A DNA stretch of 64,000 nucleotides from Methanomethylovorans sp041447285 (lineage in GTDB: Archaea; Halobacteriota; Methanosarcinia; Methanosarcinales; Methanosarcinaceae). The stretch covers positions 62,001-126,000 of the forward strand of contig NZ_JBGMEB010000012.1 in assembly GCF_041447285.1 (NCBI RefSeq), in the 5' to 3' direction. Positions 26,215-34,455 of this stretch are shown here, piece after piece; within the stretch, counting starts at the first letter, position 1, and each line of letters opens with the position of its first letter. The notes under the pieces were generated by a model. That model was not told the DNA's origin. It saw only the letters and a program-made list of their open reading frames with translations, and did not search any database. The position numbers and the translations under genes are program-made.

Positions 26215-26679
26215 CTATAATCGAATACCTGTTTTTTTGAACTCTTTTTCACTGAACATTACTTTGTAGTCATCTATACCAGTGACCTCTGATATCTCTT
26301 TAGCTATATCAAGACAGTCTTCACGGGAATAAGAGTGCACCATCGTAAAAAGGTTGTATGGCCATCCAGGATGACGGGGTCTGGCATAGCAATGTGTCAC
26401 ATCATCTACGGATGCCATAAGCTTGCCCACTTCTTCTATCTTTTCATCTGGAACATTCCACACACACATTGCATTAGCAGTGATCCCGATGTCCCTGTGG
26501 CCTATGGATACACCAAACCTCCTTATTATGCCATGTTGTTGCATAAGAGTGATCTGCCGAACAACTTCTTCTTCAGTTATATCAAGTTGCTCTGCAATAT
26601 CATGGAAAGGAGATGAAGTAATTGGTATACCTTCTTGTGTCAAAAGGAGTATTTTTTTTTGTGTTTCTGTAATTTCCAT
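26215..26679 (-). CDS. ahbB: Siroheme decarboxylase subunit, AhbB-like
   Basis: A 154-residue Lrp/AsnC-like protein: a winged helix (residues 5-60, DITEEEVVRQITLMQQHGII) and an alpha/beta ligand-binding domain with THCYARPRHPGWPYNLFTMV, a strongly conserved heme-synthesis signature. With its neighbour it should decarboxylate siroheme to 12,18-didecarboxysiroheme. The A/B names are given by resemblance and are less sure than the enzyme itself. AGGTGAT before the ATG at 26679 decides the start; a GTG at 26688 overlaps the ahbA stop. Only 5 nt separate the two genes. Confidence 0.85.
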   Translation of the reverse strand: MEITETQKKILLLTQEGIPITSSPFHDIAEQLDITEEEVVRQITLMQQHGIIRRFGVSIGHRDIGITANAMCVWNVPDEKIEEVGKLMASVDDVTHCYARPRHPGWPYNLFTMVHSYSREDCLDIAKEISEVTGIDDYKVMFSEKEFKKTGIRL

Positions 26680-26684
26680 ATGTA

Positions 26685-27140
26685 TCACCTGATCTTGAAA
26701 TTCACTCCTATTTTGAACAGGTGAGTGGTGGGCATGTCCATCATTGGGCAGTTAACTTCTTTTTTCAGTTCATTTAGTATTTCATCCAGACGCTTTCTGT
26801 TAGGTGCAGAAAGTGTGAACCATACATTATATTCTCCAGGACGCAGGTAGTTATGCGATACTTCTGGGTAAGAGTTAATTCTTTCTGCGATCTGGTCAAT
26901 TTTATCATCCGGAGCCTTTAAGGCAACAAGAGTACCTACGCGCCCTGTTCCCTTACTATTAATTATGGGCCCTATTCGCCTGACAGCACCTTCCTCATGA
27001 AGGCGCTGCATACGTCTGATTACTTCTTCCTCTGTGGTTCCTATCTTATTTGCCAGTATCCTGAATGGATGTGTGTCCAATGGAAATTCTAGCTGTGTAA
27101 GGTTGAGGAGTTTTTTATCAATTTCATCTAGCTGGATCAT
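26685..27140 (-). CDS. ahbA: Siroheme decarboxylase subunit, AhbA-like
   Basis: A 151-residue Lrp/AsnC-like protein: helix-turn-helix (EEEVIRRMQRLHEEGAVRRI) followed by the ligand domain with VSHNYLRPGEYNVWFTLSA. It is the partner of the next gene in siroheme decarboxylation, and both share about the same length and layout. The frame is open to 27260 inside ahbD, but GAGGATT 3 nt before the ATG at 27140 and the natural domain start set the beginning. It overlaps the end of ahbD by 17 bases, indicating coupling. Confidence 0.85.
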   Translation of the reverse strand: MIQLDEIDKKLLNLTQLEFPLDTHPFRILANKIGTTEEEVIRRMQRLHEEGAVRRIGPIINSKGTGRVGTLVALKAPDDKIDQIAERINSYPEVSHNYLRPGEYNVWFTLSAPNRKRLDEILNELKKEVNCPMMDMPTTHLFKIGVNFKIR

Positions 27141-28218
27141 GTGAATCCTCGTTTTTAGGCATGTAAATACAGTATGGCTCTTCAGCGAGATAGTCCCCTG
27201 TAGCTGCATAGGCTCTAGCCCTGCATCCGCTGCAGACTTTCTTAAATTCGCATCTTCCACATTTACCTTTCAACTTAGATGCATCGCGCAGGTCTCTGAA
27301 TACTTGGGCAGTTTCCCATATTTCTTTGAAGGGTTGCTGTTTTATGTTTCCAGCAAGTACTGGCAGATATCCGCATGGGTACACTTCTCCTATACTGGAA
27401 ACAAAGCAAAATCCAGTTCCACCAAGACATCCTTTTGTCATTGCTTCGTATCCATGTGTTTTAACCGATATCTCAACACCTTCTTTTTTTGCACGCTGGC
27501 GCATTATACGGAAGTAATGAGGTGCACATGTTGCCTTTAGCTGTATTTTTGTTGATTTCTGCTGTTCATAGAACCAGTTAAGAATACGCTCATATTCAAC
27601 AGGTGGTATTTCTTCATTTTCCAGTTCTTTTCCCCTACCTGTAGGTACAAGCAGGAATATGTGCAGCGCTTCAGCCCCTATTTCTTCAGCCATTTTTAGG
27701 ATCTGAGGTATCTCGTCAACATTCCTTTTTGTAATGGTAGTGTTTATCTGAAAACCTATTCCTGCATTTTTTAGTGCTTCTATACCTTTCATTGATCCTT
27801 TAAATGCACCTGGAACACAGCGGAACTCATCATGTGACTCAGCTGTAGCGCCATCAAGGCTTACGCTTACTCTCTTAATGCCAACCTCAAGAAGTTTCTT
27901 TGCAACTTCGTCATTAACGAGGGTACCATTTGTGGCAAGAGCAACTCTTAGTCCCTTTTCAGTACCATAATGAGCAAGTTCATAGATGTCTTTTCTTACA
28001 AGAGGTTCCCCGCCACTAAGGATCAAAATAGGATTTCCCATCTCTACTATTTCATCAATGAAATGTTTTGCTTCCAGGGTGTTCAGTTCTCCTTCAGGAA
28101 CTTGTGAGGTAGAGGCACCTCTGCAATGCTTGCATGATAAGTTGCAACCAGCTGTCAGCTCCCATGCAATTAATCTTGGTGGTTTGAAAGAAGGTTCCAT
28201 ATTCGGTTCCATACTCAT
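27124..28218 (-). CDS. ahbD: Radical SAM heme synthase AhbD
   Basis: A 364-residue radical SAM enzyme with a C-terminal SPASM-type domain. The 4Fe-4S/SAM motif is ELTAGCNLSCKHCRGAS (Cx3Cx2C), the SAM-binding turn is LILSGGEPL, and the auxiliary-cluster cysteines are in GCLGGTGFCFVSS, YPCGYLP and the CGRCEFKKVCSGCRARAY region. AhbD oxidatively decarboxylates two propionates of iron-coproporphyrin III to give heme b, the last archaeal step. AhbC, which precedes it, is not in the window. The ATG at 28218 is followed by others at 28212 and 28200; the exact start is uncertain. It heads the leftward operon. Confidence 0.88.
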   Translation of the reverse strand: MSMEPNMEPSFKPPRLIAWELTAGCNLSCKHCRGASTSQVPEGELNTLEAKHFIDEIVEMGNPILILSGGEPLVRKDIYELAHYGTEKGLRVALATNGTLVNDEVAKKLLEVGIKRVSVSLDGATAESHDEFRCVPGAFKGSMKGIEALKNAGIGFQINTTITKRNVDEIPQILKMAEEIGAEALHIFLLVPTGRGKELENEEIPPVEYERILNWFYEQQKSTKIQLKATCAPHYFRIMRQRAKKEGVEISVKTHGYEAMTKGCLGGTGFCFVSSIGEVYPCGYLPVLAGNIKQQPFKEIWETAQVFRDLRDASKLKGKCGRCEFKKVCSGCRARAYAATGDYLAEEPYCIYMPKNEDSHDPAR

Positions 28219-28436
28219 CTCTAAGTATTTTATTTATTTTAAAATGTCATATTCACAATTTAAGTTCAGTGAATACTTTTGACACTTTATCTTTCCTGTC
28301 AATCGCCTTAAATAGGATGTGTCTATACTCACTAACCCATATTAATAATTAGTTGTGTTACGTAAAGATGCGGACATGTAACTATGATGTATGGGCACTT
28401 GTTCATAGATAACGGGTATGCTATTAGGGTGATAAA
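28219..28436. promoter_or_regulatory. Divergent promoter region between ahbD and ccmD
   Basis: 218 bases shared by the leftward heme operon and the rightward ccmDE operon. For ahbD an AT-rich TATA-like stretch lies at 28230-28247; for ccmD a candidate box is CTTAAATAGG near 28307. GGTGAT directly precedes the ccmD ATG. No RNA gene is evident. A shared control region would let heme supply and cytochrome c assembly respond together; that is inference. Confidence 0.4.
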
Positions 28437-28565
28437 ATGGAAGCTTTCCTTATTGCCTTTTTTATAACATGGATAGTTATACTTTTATATGTCCTCTATG
28501 TGATGAAGACTTATTTCCAATTGCAGCGTGAACTAAACATACTTAAGAAAGTGGGCAGGAATTGA
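28437..28565 (+). CDS. ccmD: CcmD-like small membrane protein
   Basis: A 42-codon gene: MEAFLIAFFITWIVILLYVL and then a basic tail (YFQLQRELNILKKVGRN). One N-terminal membrane helix followed by a short charged cytoplasmic helix is the layout of CcmD, the heme-exporter accessory protein that helps release holo-CcmE from CcmC/CcmAB. AGGGTGAT lies 3-4 nt before the ATG, and ccmE starts 8 nt after the stop, which is strong support for so short a frame. CcmA, B, C and F are not in the window. Confidence 0.75.
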   Translation: MEAFLIAFFITWIVILLYVLYVMKTYFQLQRELNILKKVGRN

Positions 28566-28572
28566 GAGAGGT

Positions 28573-28953
28573 ATGGAAAAACAACAAAAAACTATTGTAG
28601 CTATCCTATTTGTAATACTGGTTGCAGTAATAGGTCTATGGGGACTCGATTTGTCCCAAGGTTATTCTATGGTATCTCAACTAAAAAATGACCCCCAGAC
28701 ACATATCGGAAATGAGGTCAGTACCATGGGCATCATAAAGAATGGAACTTTACAGGTGTCACCAGGTGTAATTACTTTTTTACTGGTAGATGTAGAAGAT
28801 CATGTTTCAGAGGTAGAGGTGGAATATACAGGTGATCTGCCTGCTACTTTTGCTGAGGGGCAGGGCATCAGTTTAACCGGAACCATGGTCTCTGCTCAGA
28901 AAATAGAAGCACATCAGATTGTGATGGGTTGCCCTTCTAAATACACTGAGTAA
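28573..28953 (+). CDS. ccmE: Cytochrome c maturation protein CcmE, archaeal CxxxY type
   Basis: A 126-residue protein with an N-terminal membrane anchor (about 8-26) and an OB-fold domain outside the membrane. The C-terminal heme-binding site reads MGCPSKYTE, i.e. CxxxY, where most bacterial CcmE have HxxxY. The Cys form marks the system I variant of archaea and some deltaproteobacteria. It should hold heme covalently and hand it to apocytochromes outside the cell membrane. Beside ccmD and opposite the heme operon, it points to multiheme c-type cytochromes as in cytochrome-bearing Methanosarcinales. GAGAGGT precedes the ATG. Confidence 0.87.
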   Translation: MEKQQKTIVAILFVILVAVIGLWGLDLSQGYSMVSQLKNDPQTHIGNEVSTMGIIKNGTLQVSPGVITFLLVDVEDHVSEVEVEYTGDLPATFAEGQGISLTGTMVSAQKIEAHQIVMGCPSKYTE

Positions 28954-29000
28954 TAATGGTAACGCTAGATAGTAAAAACAAAATCGTGGAAAGATGAAGT

Positions 29001-29864
29001 ATGAGAGTAGAGGATTTCGAAGAGTACAGGCAGATCAATTTAGCGCTTACTGATCTTATCCAGGGTATGGATGACTCTTCCTATATGAAGAAGATGTTAA
29101 ATCATGTATGCAGCTCAGGTGGAAAAAAAATAAGGCCTCTGATTCTCATGCTTTGCACAGAGGTATGCGGTGGTGACAAGGACAGAAGTATCGATGCTGC
29201 ACTTGCCATTGAACTGATACATTCTGCTTCTCTTGTACATGATGATCTTCTTGATGGAGGTATACTCAGAAGGGGAATGCCTTCAGCACATGAAAAATAT
29301 GGAATTGCTGCCGCACTACTTTGTGGCGATTTCTTAATATCAAAGGCAACCACACTTATTTCTACTTATGGGAATGATGCCGTTTATGAGTTTGGCAGTG
29401 CAGGAATGCACATGGCAGAAGGGGAAACAATTGATATTGGAAGTGTGGATTCGGATTTCATGCAGAAAAACTATTTCGAATGCATAAATAAAAAAACAGC
29501 TTCTCTTTTTGCATCTAGTGCGGCTATCGGTGCTTACATTGCAGGATATGGTAAGGACGAGGCTATGAGGTTCCACTCTTTCGGGGAAAACGTGGGCATA
29601 GCTTATCAGATAGTTGATGATCTTCTTGAGTTCCTTGATGAATTGGATGACAAAAAATCCACACAAGAATCGGTTACGTTGCCTCAGATATACAGTCGTA
29701 CTATGGGACGTGATGAAGCAGTACAAAGGACTATTGCAGAGGTTCACAAGTATGTGGGATTTGCCAAGGAGCTCTTAAGCACTTTCAGACCATGTGAGGC
29801 AAGGGATAAGCTGCTTCTTATCACAAATCATATCACAGTTGACCTGCTTCCCAAAACGACATAA
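29001..29864 (+). CDS. Polyprenyl diphosphate synthase
   Basis: A 287-residue all-E isoprenyl diphosphate synthase. It has GGKKIRP, the first Asp-rich motif in LVHDDLLDGGILRRG (DDxxD) and, near residue 212, VDDLLEFLDE, where the last Asp of the usual second DDxxD is Glu. The residues before the first motif (Ser-Ala at -6/-5) are small, which leaves room for chains longer than C20. In Methanosarcina a geranylfarnesyl diphosphate synthase related to quinone-type enzymes makes the methanophenazine side chain; this gene, beside ccmDE rather than lipid genes, is a fair candidate. A lipid GGPP synthase is the alternative. Confidence 0.82.
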   Translation: MRVEDFEEYRQINLALTDLIQGMDDSSYMKKMLNHVCSSGGKKIRPLILMLCTEVCGGDKDRSIDAALAIELIHSASLVHDDLLDGGILRRGMPSAHEKYGIAAALLCGDFLISKATTLISTYGNDAVYEFGSAGMHMAEGETIDIGSVDSDFMQKNYFECINKKTASLFASSAAIGAYIAGYGKDEAMRFHSFGENVGIAYQIVDDLLEFLDELDDKKSTQESVTLPQIYSRTMGRDEAVQRTIAEVHKYVGFAKELLSTFRPCEARDKLLLITNHITVDLLPKTT

Positions 29865-29926
29865 CTCTCTAAATTGCATATGATTTTTGTCTATCATTTC
29901 AATTATTTTAATTTCAAGGTGAACGG

Positions 29927-31117
29927 ATGCGAGTATACGATAAATCAGTTATCAAGATAAATGCTGAGATTGAAAATGGAAAAGTAGTGCTTGAAAGCGA
30001 AGGAGCATTAAATCCAATTGCAAAACCTATCATAAATAGGATCAATAATATTTTCCAGGATGAGAAGCCCATATATGTTGGCGATGAGAATTTAATATTT
30101 TCAACCTGGGTACCTCCTATACCAGGTGAGGTTTTCAACAGGCTTATCAATGCAGAAATAAGTTCGATACTCAAAAAAAGGGTTCCAGATCAGCTATCTA
30201 TTGGAATCACTGCCAGGTGCCCTAATAATTGCATACATTGCGGCGCAGCCGATATTGTAACTAAAAGTGAGCTTACTATCGATCAGATCAATGGTGCGGT
30301 ATCTCAGTCTATAGATCTTGGTTCTTACTATGTTTCTTTTGATGGAGGTGAGACCATGATGCGTAATGATCTTACTGAAATGGTACAGGCTGTGGACAAG
30401 ACCAAAGCCATTGCTACTTGTTTTACTTCTGGATTCAGACTTACAGAAGAAAGAGCTAAGGATTTGAAAGCTGCTGGTCTCTATGCAACTCATATTAGCA
30501 TTGATAGTCCCCGTGAAGAGGAGCATGATCGGGTACGCGGCCGCAAAGGGGCTTTTAAGGACAGTTTGCAGGGAATAGAAAGTACTCTGAAAGCGGGCAT
30601 GTTAGCTGACATGTTCGTAGTAGTTTCTCCTCATAATATTGACGAACTTGAGGATTTCTACGGGTTTGCTGAAGACCTGGGCATGCATGAATTGTCAATA
30701 TATGAGATAGTTGCAGTGGGTCGCTGGATGGAACATGAGGATGAGGTAATATCAGATTCTGATGTAAAGATGCTGGGCAGGTTCCAGAAGGAGAAGAACA
30801 GGAAAGTCGGAGGTCCAAGGGTAACAGCTCTTCCATATTTTATGGGTCCTGACCAGTTCGGCTGTTTTGCTGGCAGAAGGTGGATGCATGTTACAGCAGG
30901 CGGGGATGTTCTTCCATGTGCATATACTCCGCTTTCTTTCGGGAATGTGGTTGAAGAAGGCTTGGATGTTATATGGAAACGCATGGGGCAACATGAAGCA
31001 TATAGGAAGAATGCTGAGTTTTGTAAGATGCGAGACCCGACTTTCAGGGAAAAGTACATTCATATTATTCCCAAAGATGCTTCTTTGCCGTTGAGGATGG
31101 ACAAGCTCCGACAGTAA
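29927..31117 (+). CDS. Radical SAM protein of unknown function
   Basis: A 396-residue radical SAM protein. An N-terminal region of about 85 residues without a recognised fold precedes ITARCPNNCIHCGAAD (Cx3Cx2C cluster) and the SFDGGETMM SAM motif. The C-terminal part has a SPASM-like set: FGCFAGRRWMHV, DVLPCAYTPLSFGN and EFCKMRDP. It is not AhbC, whose start and motifs differ. AAGGTGA 6 nt before the ATG supports the start. It lies 62 nt after the polyprenyl synthase in the same direction, so a role in prenylated cofactor or heme-linked chemistry is possible but unproven. Confidence 0.8.
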   Translation: MRVYDKSVIKINAEIENGKVVLESEGALNPIAKPIINRINNIFQDEKPIYVGDENLIFSTWVPPIPGEVFNRLINAEISSILKKRVPDQLSIGITARCPNNCIHCGAADIVTKSELTIDQINGAVSQSIDLGSYYVSFDGGETMMRNDLTEMVQAVDKTKAIATCFTSGFRLTEERAKDLKAAGLYATHISIDSPREEEHDRVRGRKGAFKDSLQGIESTLKAGMLADMFVVVSPHNIDELEDFYGFAEDLGMHELSIYEIVAVGRWMEHEDEVISDSDVKMLGRFQKEKNRKVGGPRVTALPYFMGPDQFGCFAGRRWMHVTAGGDVLPCAYTPLSFGNVVEEGLDVIWKRMGQHEAYRKNAEFCKMRDPTFREKYIHIIPKDASLPLRMDKLRQ

Positions 31118-31316
31118 GATTCTATTTTACAATTTCGGAAAATGGGCTTCTGTATCGGTTTAATGTGCCAGATAACATAAATATTTATATTATGTTAATA
31201 AAATACATTTGCAGTAGGCGCACATAAAACCGAATACTTTATATTCAAAGTTAGAATACTGTGGTTATCTTATCATATCAAGCGAATTGTTAATCACCTT
31301 TGCATGAGGATTATGC
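31118..31316 (+). promoter_or_regulatory. ATP synthase operon promoter region
   Basis: The 199 bases before ahaH carry a good archaeal TATA box (CTTTATATTC, about 31237-31246), which predicts a transcript start near 31268-31272 and a leader of about 45 nt. GAGGAT at 31305-31310 is the ahaH ribosome site. No attenuator-like structure is obvious. Confidence 0.55.
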
Positions 31317-31643
31317 ATGGCTAAAGATACAATCTTATCAGAAATTAAACAAGCAGAAGCCAATGCACGGAAGATGGTGGATGGTGCCTTAAAGGAAAAA
31401 GCTGAACGTACTGCCAAAGCCCGTGTTGAAGCTAGGGAGATTGTCAAGCAGGCCGAGGTGGATGCTCTAAAGTCCGCTCAGAGCACTCTTAGGTCTGCAG
31501 AACACGAACTCGCTTCCGAAAAGGCGAAGATCATCGGAAAAGGTAATGAAGAAGCTGCCGTTATTGCAACAAATTCAAAGGCAAAAGTAGATAAGGCAGT
31601 AGAGAACCTCATAAGTGAATTCGAGAGGGCAGTACATGCTTAA
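31317..31643 (+). CDS. ahaH: A-type ATP synthase subunit H
   Basis: A 108-residue, almost entirely helical Ala/Lys/Glu-rich coiled coil (SEIKQAEANARKMVDGALKE). Subunit H pairs with E to make a peripheral stalk linking the A1 head to subunit I. The first gene of the operon is the usual place for ahaH in Methanosarcina. Its last bases (ATGCTTAA) contain the start of ahaI, so the stop and start overlap by 8 nt. Confidence 0.92.
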   Translation: MAKDTILSEIKQAEANARKMVDGALKEKAERTAKARVEAREIVKQAEVDALKSAQSTLRSAEHELASEKAKIIGKGNEEAAVIATNSKAKVDKAVENLISEFERAVHA

Positions 31644-33597
31644 ACCAAGGCAGATGAGTCGTGTTCTTGTAGTTGGTCATAAGGACATTCTTGAAAAGAC
31701 TGTCAATGCTCTTTACAAGACCAATCTGTTCCATATCGAGGACTTTATTGAGGATGAATCTAGCCTGAAAATAGGTAAACCCTTTGGTGATGTAGATACT
31801 CTTTCACAGAAATTGATCAAGATAAGATCTATTGCGACTTTTCTAGGAATAAAGGATGAAGCTTGCAATGCTCAAAAAGTCGATTCTTTGATGCAAAAGC
31901 TTAATCCTACTCTGGAAATGTTGGAAAAAGAAGTATCATCAAAAACCGAAAAGAAGGTTGAATTCGAGTCCAAGATCAAGGAATTGGAATCGCTAAAGAA
32001 AGACATTCTTCCTTTCACTGGAATTCCTCTTAACCTGGATTTGTATCGTGGCTATGAGAGTTTAGCTGTTTTTGCGGGTGCTGTTAAAGGGGAAATGGAG
32101 AGTGAAGTCTCAAAAATTACCAGGTCTTATGAGATTTTCTCAGATTCCAAGTCTGGCTCTATTGTTCTTTTTGTTCCTACTAAGTATGCTGATGAGGTTT
32201 CCAGATCTTTGTCAAGCTTTGGATACAGGGAACTTAAAGTTCCGGATGTAACTGGTATGCCTTCTGAGATTCTTTCAATGGTAGAGAGTCAAAAAGAGAG
32301 TCTTTTGAAACAGATAGAATCAATAGATTCAGATGTTGTGGCCTTAAAATCTAAATATCTTGACTTCATTCAGGCAAGTAATGAGGTACTTTCTATTGAG
32401 GCGGCTAAATCTGAGGCACCATTGCGCATCGCCACTTCTGAAAGTACGTTTTTAATAGATGGTTGGGTTCCTTCTGATTCATACAAGTCTCTCGAAGAAG
32501 ATGTCACCAAAGCTACTAACGGACGTGTTTTTGTCACCCAGCAGGAAATTGAGCACAAAGATGAGCCAAACATACCTGTTGAATATGATAATCCTAAGAT
32601 TGTCAAACCATTTGAAGAGATCATGAATCTCTATTCCCGTCCCAGGTACAAGGAACTGGACCCAAGTGCAATAATGTTTCTAAGTTTTCCATTGTTCTAT
32701 GGGATGATCCTTGGTGATGTTGGATATGCGCTTATCTTGTTTGTCCTTGCTCTCTTGGTCAAAAAGATGGTAAAATCCGACGCTGTAAAGCCTTTGATGA
32801 ATATTCTGATCTATTGTCAAATATCAACGGCAATATTTGGTCTTCTGTATGGTGAGTTCTTAGGTTTCCCTCTTGCTAGTTTAGAAGTTCATGAAGGGCT
32901 TGAAACCGTAATCGAGCCAGGTCTTATTCCGGGCTTTTCAACCATTAATTTGTTTGCATCTCCTATTGGTGGTGAGATGATCACATACCCTGTGCACAGA
33001 ACACATCTTGTTATGACCCTAATAGTGGCTACTGCTCTAATAGGTCTTATACACTTCAATATAGGGTATATCTTGGGATTCATTAACGAAAACAAGAAAC
33101 ATGGATTTTCCGCAGCTTTACTTGAAAAAGGTAGCTGGTTAGTTATCGAAATTGGTATCCTTCTTGGTGCTCTTGGATATGTCAATGTTTTGCCTTCAGC
33201 AATGACCTACGCAGGAATTCTCGTATTCTTGATAGGTTTTGTTATGTTGCTTAAAGGCGAAGGTATCAAAGGACCTGTTGAATTACCATCCTTGTTAAGT
33301 AACTCTCTCTCTTACACTCGTATTATAGCTGTAGGATTATCATCTATCTACATTGCATCTACTATCAATAACATCGTATTTGAGATGATGTGGCCTGATT
33401 CTTTCGGGATTATGACAGTGTTTGCAATATTAGTATTTATATTCGGACATGGTTTAAACACCGTCCTGAGTATTATAGCCCCCGGGCTGCATGCCCTTAG
33501 GTTGCAGTACGTAGAGTTCTTTGGAAAGTTCTATGAGGGTGGCGGAAGAAAGTACAATCCATTTGGATATATAAGAAAATACACGGAGGAACAATAA
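31636..33597 (+). CDS. ahaI: A-type ATP synthase subunit I (a-subunit)
   Basis: The 653-residue membrane stator/ion channel subunit. The N-terminal half (to about 330) is cytoplasmic with coiled coil; the C-terminal half has seven to eight membrane helices. The conserved Arg needed for ion transfer lies in NSLSYTRIIAVGLSS, and RPRYKELDPSAIMFLSFPLF begins the membrane part. The real start is the ATG at 31636 overlapping ahaH; an earlier GTG in frame at 31615 lies within ahaH. Confidence 0.95.
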   Translation: MLKPRQMSRVLVVGHKDILEKTVNALYKTNLFHIEDFIEDESSLKIGKPFGDVDTLSQKLIKIRSIATFLGIKDEACNAQKVDSLMQKLNPTLEMLEKEVSSKTEKKVEFESKIKELESLKKDILPFTGIPLNLDLYRGYESLAVFAGAVKGEMESEVSKITRSYEIFSDSKSGSIVLFVPTKYADEVSRSLSSFGYRELKVPDVTGMPSEILSMVESQKESLLKQIESIDSDVVALKSKYLDFIQASNEVLSIEAAKSEAPLRIATSESTFLIDGWVPSDSYKSLEEDVTKATNGRVFVTQQEIEHKDEPNIPVEYDNPKIVKPFEEIMNLYSRPRYKELDPSAIMFLSFPLFYGMILGDVGYALILFVLALLVKKMVKSDAVKPLMNILIYCQISTAIFGLLYGEFLGFPLASLEVHEGLETVIEPGLIPGFSTINLFASPIGGEMITYPVHRTHLVMTLIVATALIGLIHFNIGYILGFINENKKHGFSAALLEKGSWLVIEIGILLGALGYVNVLPSAMTYAGILVFLIGFVMLLKGEGIKGPVELPSLLSNSLSYTRIIAVGLSSIYIASTINNIVFEMMWPDSFGIMTVFAILVFIFGHGLNTVLSIIAPGLHALRLQYVEFFGKFYEGGGRKYNPFGYIRKYTEEQ

Positions 33598-33598
33598 A

Positions 33599-33850
33599 AT
33601 GGCAGATATAGCAACAGCAGCAACAACAGCAACAGTATTGTTTGACGCAGCAGGAATGAAGGCAATTGGTGCAGGACTGGCAGTAGGTTTGACCGGCATT
33701 GCATCAGCTATTGCAGAAAAAGAAATTGGTACTGCAGCAATAGGTGCAATGGCTGAGAACGAGGCACTTTTCGGTAAGGGTCTTATCCTGACCGTTATTC
33801 CGGAAACCATCGTTATCTTCGGTCTCGTAGTTGCACTGTTGATCAGCTAA
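33599..33850 (+). CDS. ahaK: A-type ATP synthase proteolipid subunit K (c-ring)
   Basis: An 83-residue hairpin of two membrane helices (about 20-42 and 60-82). The ion-carrying Glu is E69 in TVIPETIVIFG. It has the simple two-helix form of Methanosarcina, unlike the fused multi-hairpin forms of some other methanogens. It starts one base after the ahaI stop. H+ or Na+ selectivity cannot be settled from sequence. Confidence 0.95.
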   Translation: MADIATAATTATVLFDAAGMKAIGAGLAVGLTGIASAIAEKEIGTAAIGAMAENEALFGKGLILTVIPETIVIFGLVVALLIS

Positions 33851-33896
33851 ATAATTTAAGGGCACATTTGCTCTTAAATTTTTCAAGGTGTTGAGC

Positions 33897-34448
33897 ATGG
33901 GACTTGAAACTGTTGTTAAAGATATCATGGATACTGCCGAAGCTGATGTGTCCAAGATAAAAGCGGAAACTGATTCTGAAGTTTTGCAGATCATCGAAGA
34001 AGCCAAAGATAATGCCAAGCGTATACTTGGAGAAAGTCTTGCAAAGGCTGAAGATGATATCAAAAAGATGCGGCAGCAAGAGATATCCAGTGCGAATCTT
34101 GAGGTGAAACGCACTTTGCTCAATGCACGCAAGGAAATACTCGAAGAGGTTTATAATAGTGCTTTTGGAACTGTATCTTCCTTATCTGAAGCAAAAAATA
34201 AAGAATTGCTGAGTGCAATCATTACAAAGAATGAAGCACAGGGTAAGAAGATATTTTCAAACGCGAAATCCGAGAAGCTCGTCAGGGAGTTATCTTCACT
34301 GGAATATGCAGGGAATATCGACTGTGCCGGTGGGGTCATCATCGAGAACGAGGAAGGAAATATCCGTCTGGACTATACCTATGATGTTATCCTTAAAAGC
34401 GTGAATGAGCGGTCTTTGAAACAGACATCTGACATCTTATTCGGGTGA
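33897..34448 (+). CDS. ahaE: A-type ATP synthase subunit E
   Basis: A 183-residue peripheral-stalk subunit: a long N-terminal coiled coil (TAEADVSKIKAETDSEVLQI and onward, to about residue 95) followed by a globular C-terminal domain ending SVNERSLKQTSDILFG. AAGGTG 7 nt before the ATG at 33897 fixes the start; a GTG at 33888 is in frame but poorly placed. It pairs with AhaH. Confidence 0.93.
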   Translation: MGLETVVKDIMDTAEADVSKIKAETDSEVLQIIEEAKDNAKRILGESLAKAEDDIKKMRQQEISSANLEVKRTLLNARKEILEEVYNSAFGTVSSLSEAKNKELLSAIITKNEAQGKKIFSNAKSEKLVRELSSLEYAGNIDCAGGVIIENEEGNIRLDYTYDVILKSVNERSLKQTSDILFG

Positions 34449-34455
34449 TTCATAT

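Noticed and set aside
29927..31117. Radical SAM gene as AhbC, the missing heme step
   Set aside because: The N-terminal region and motif context do not match AhbC, and it is on the opposite strand in another operon.
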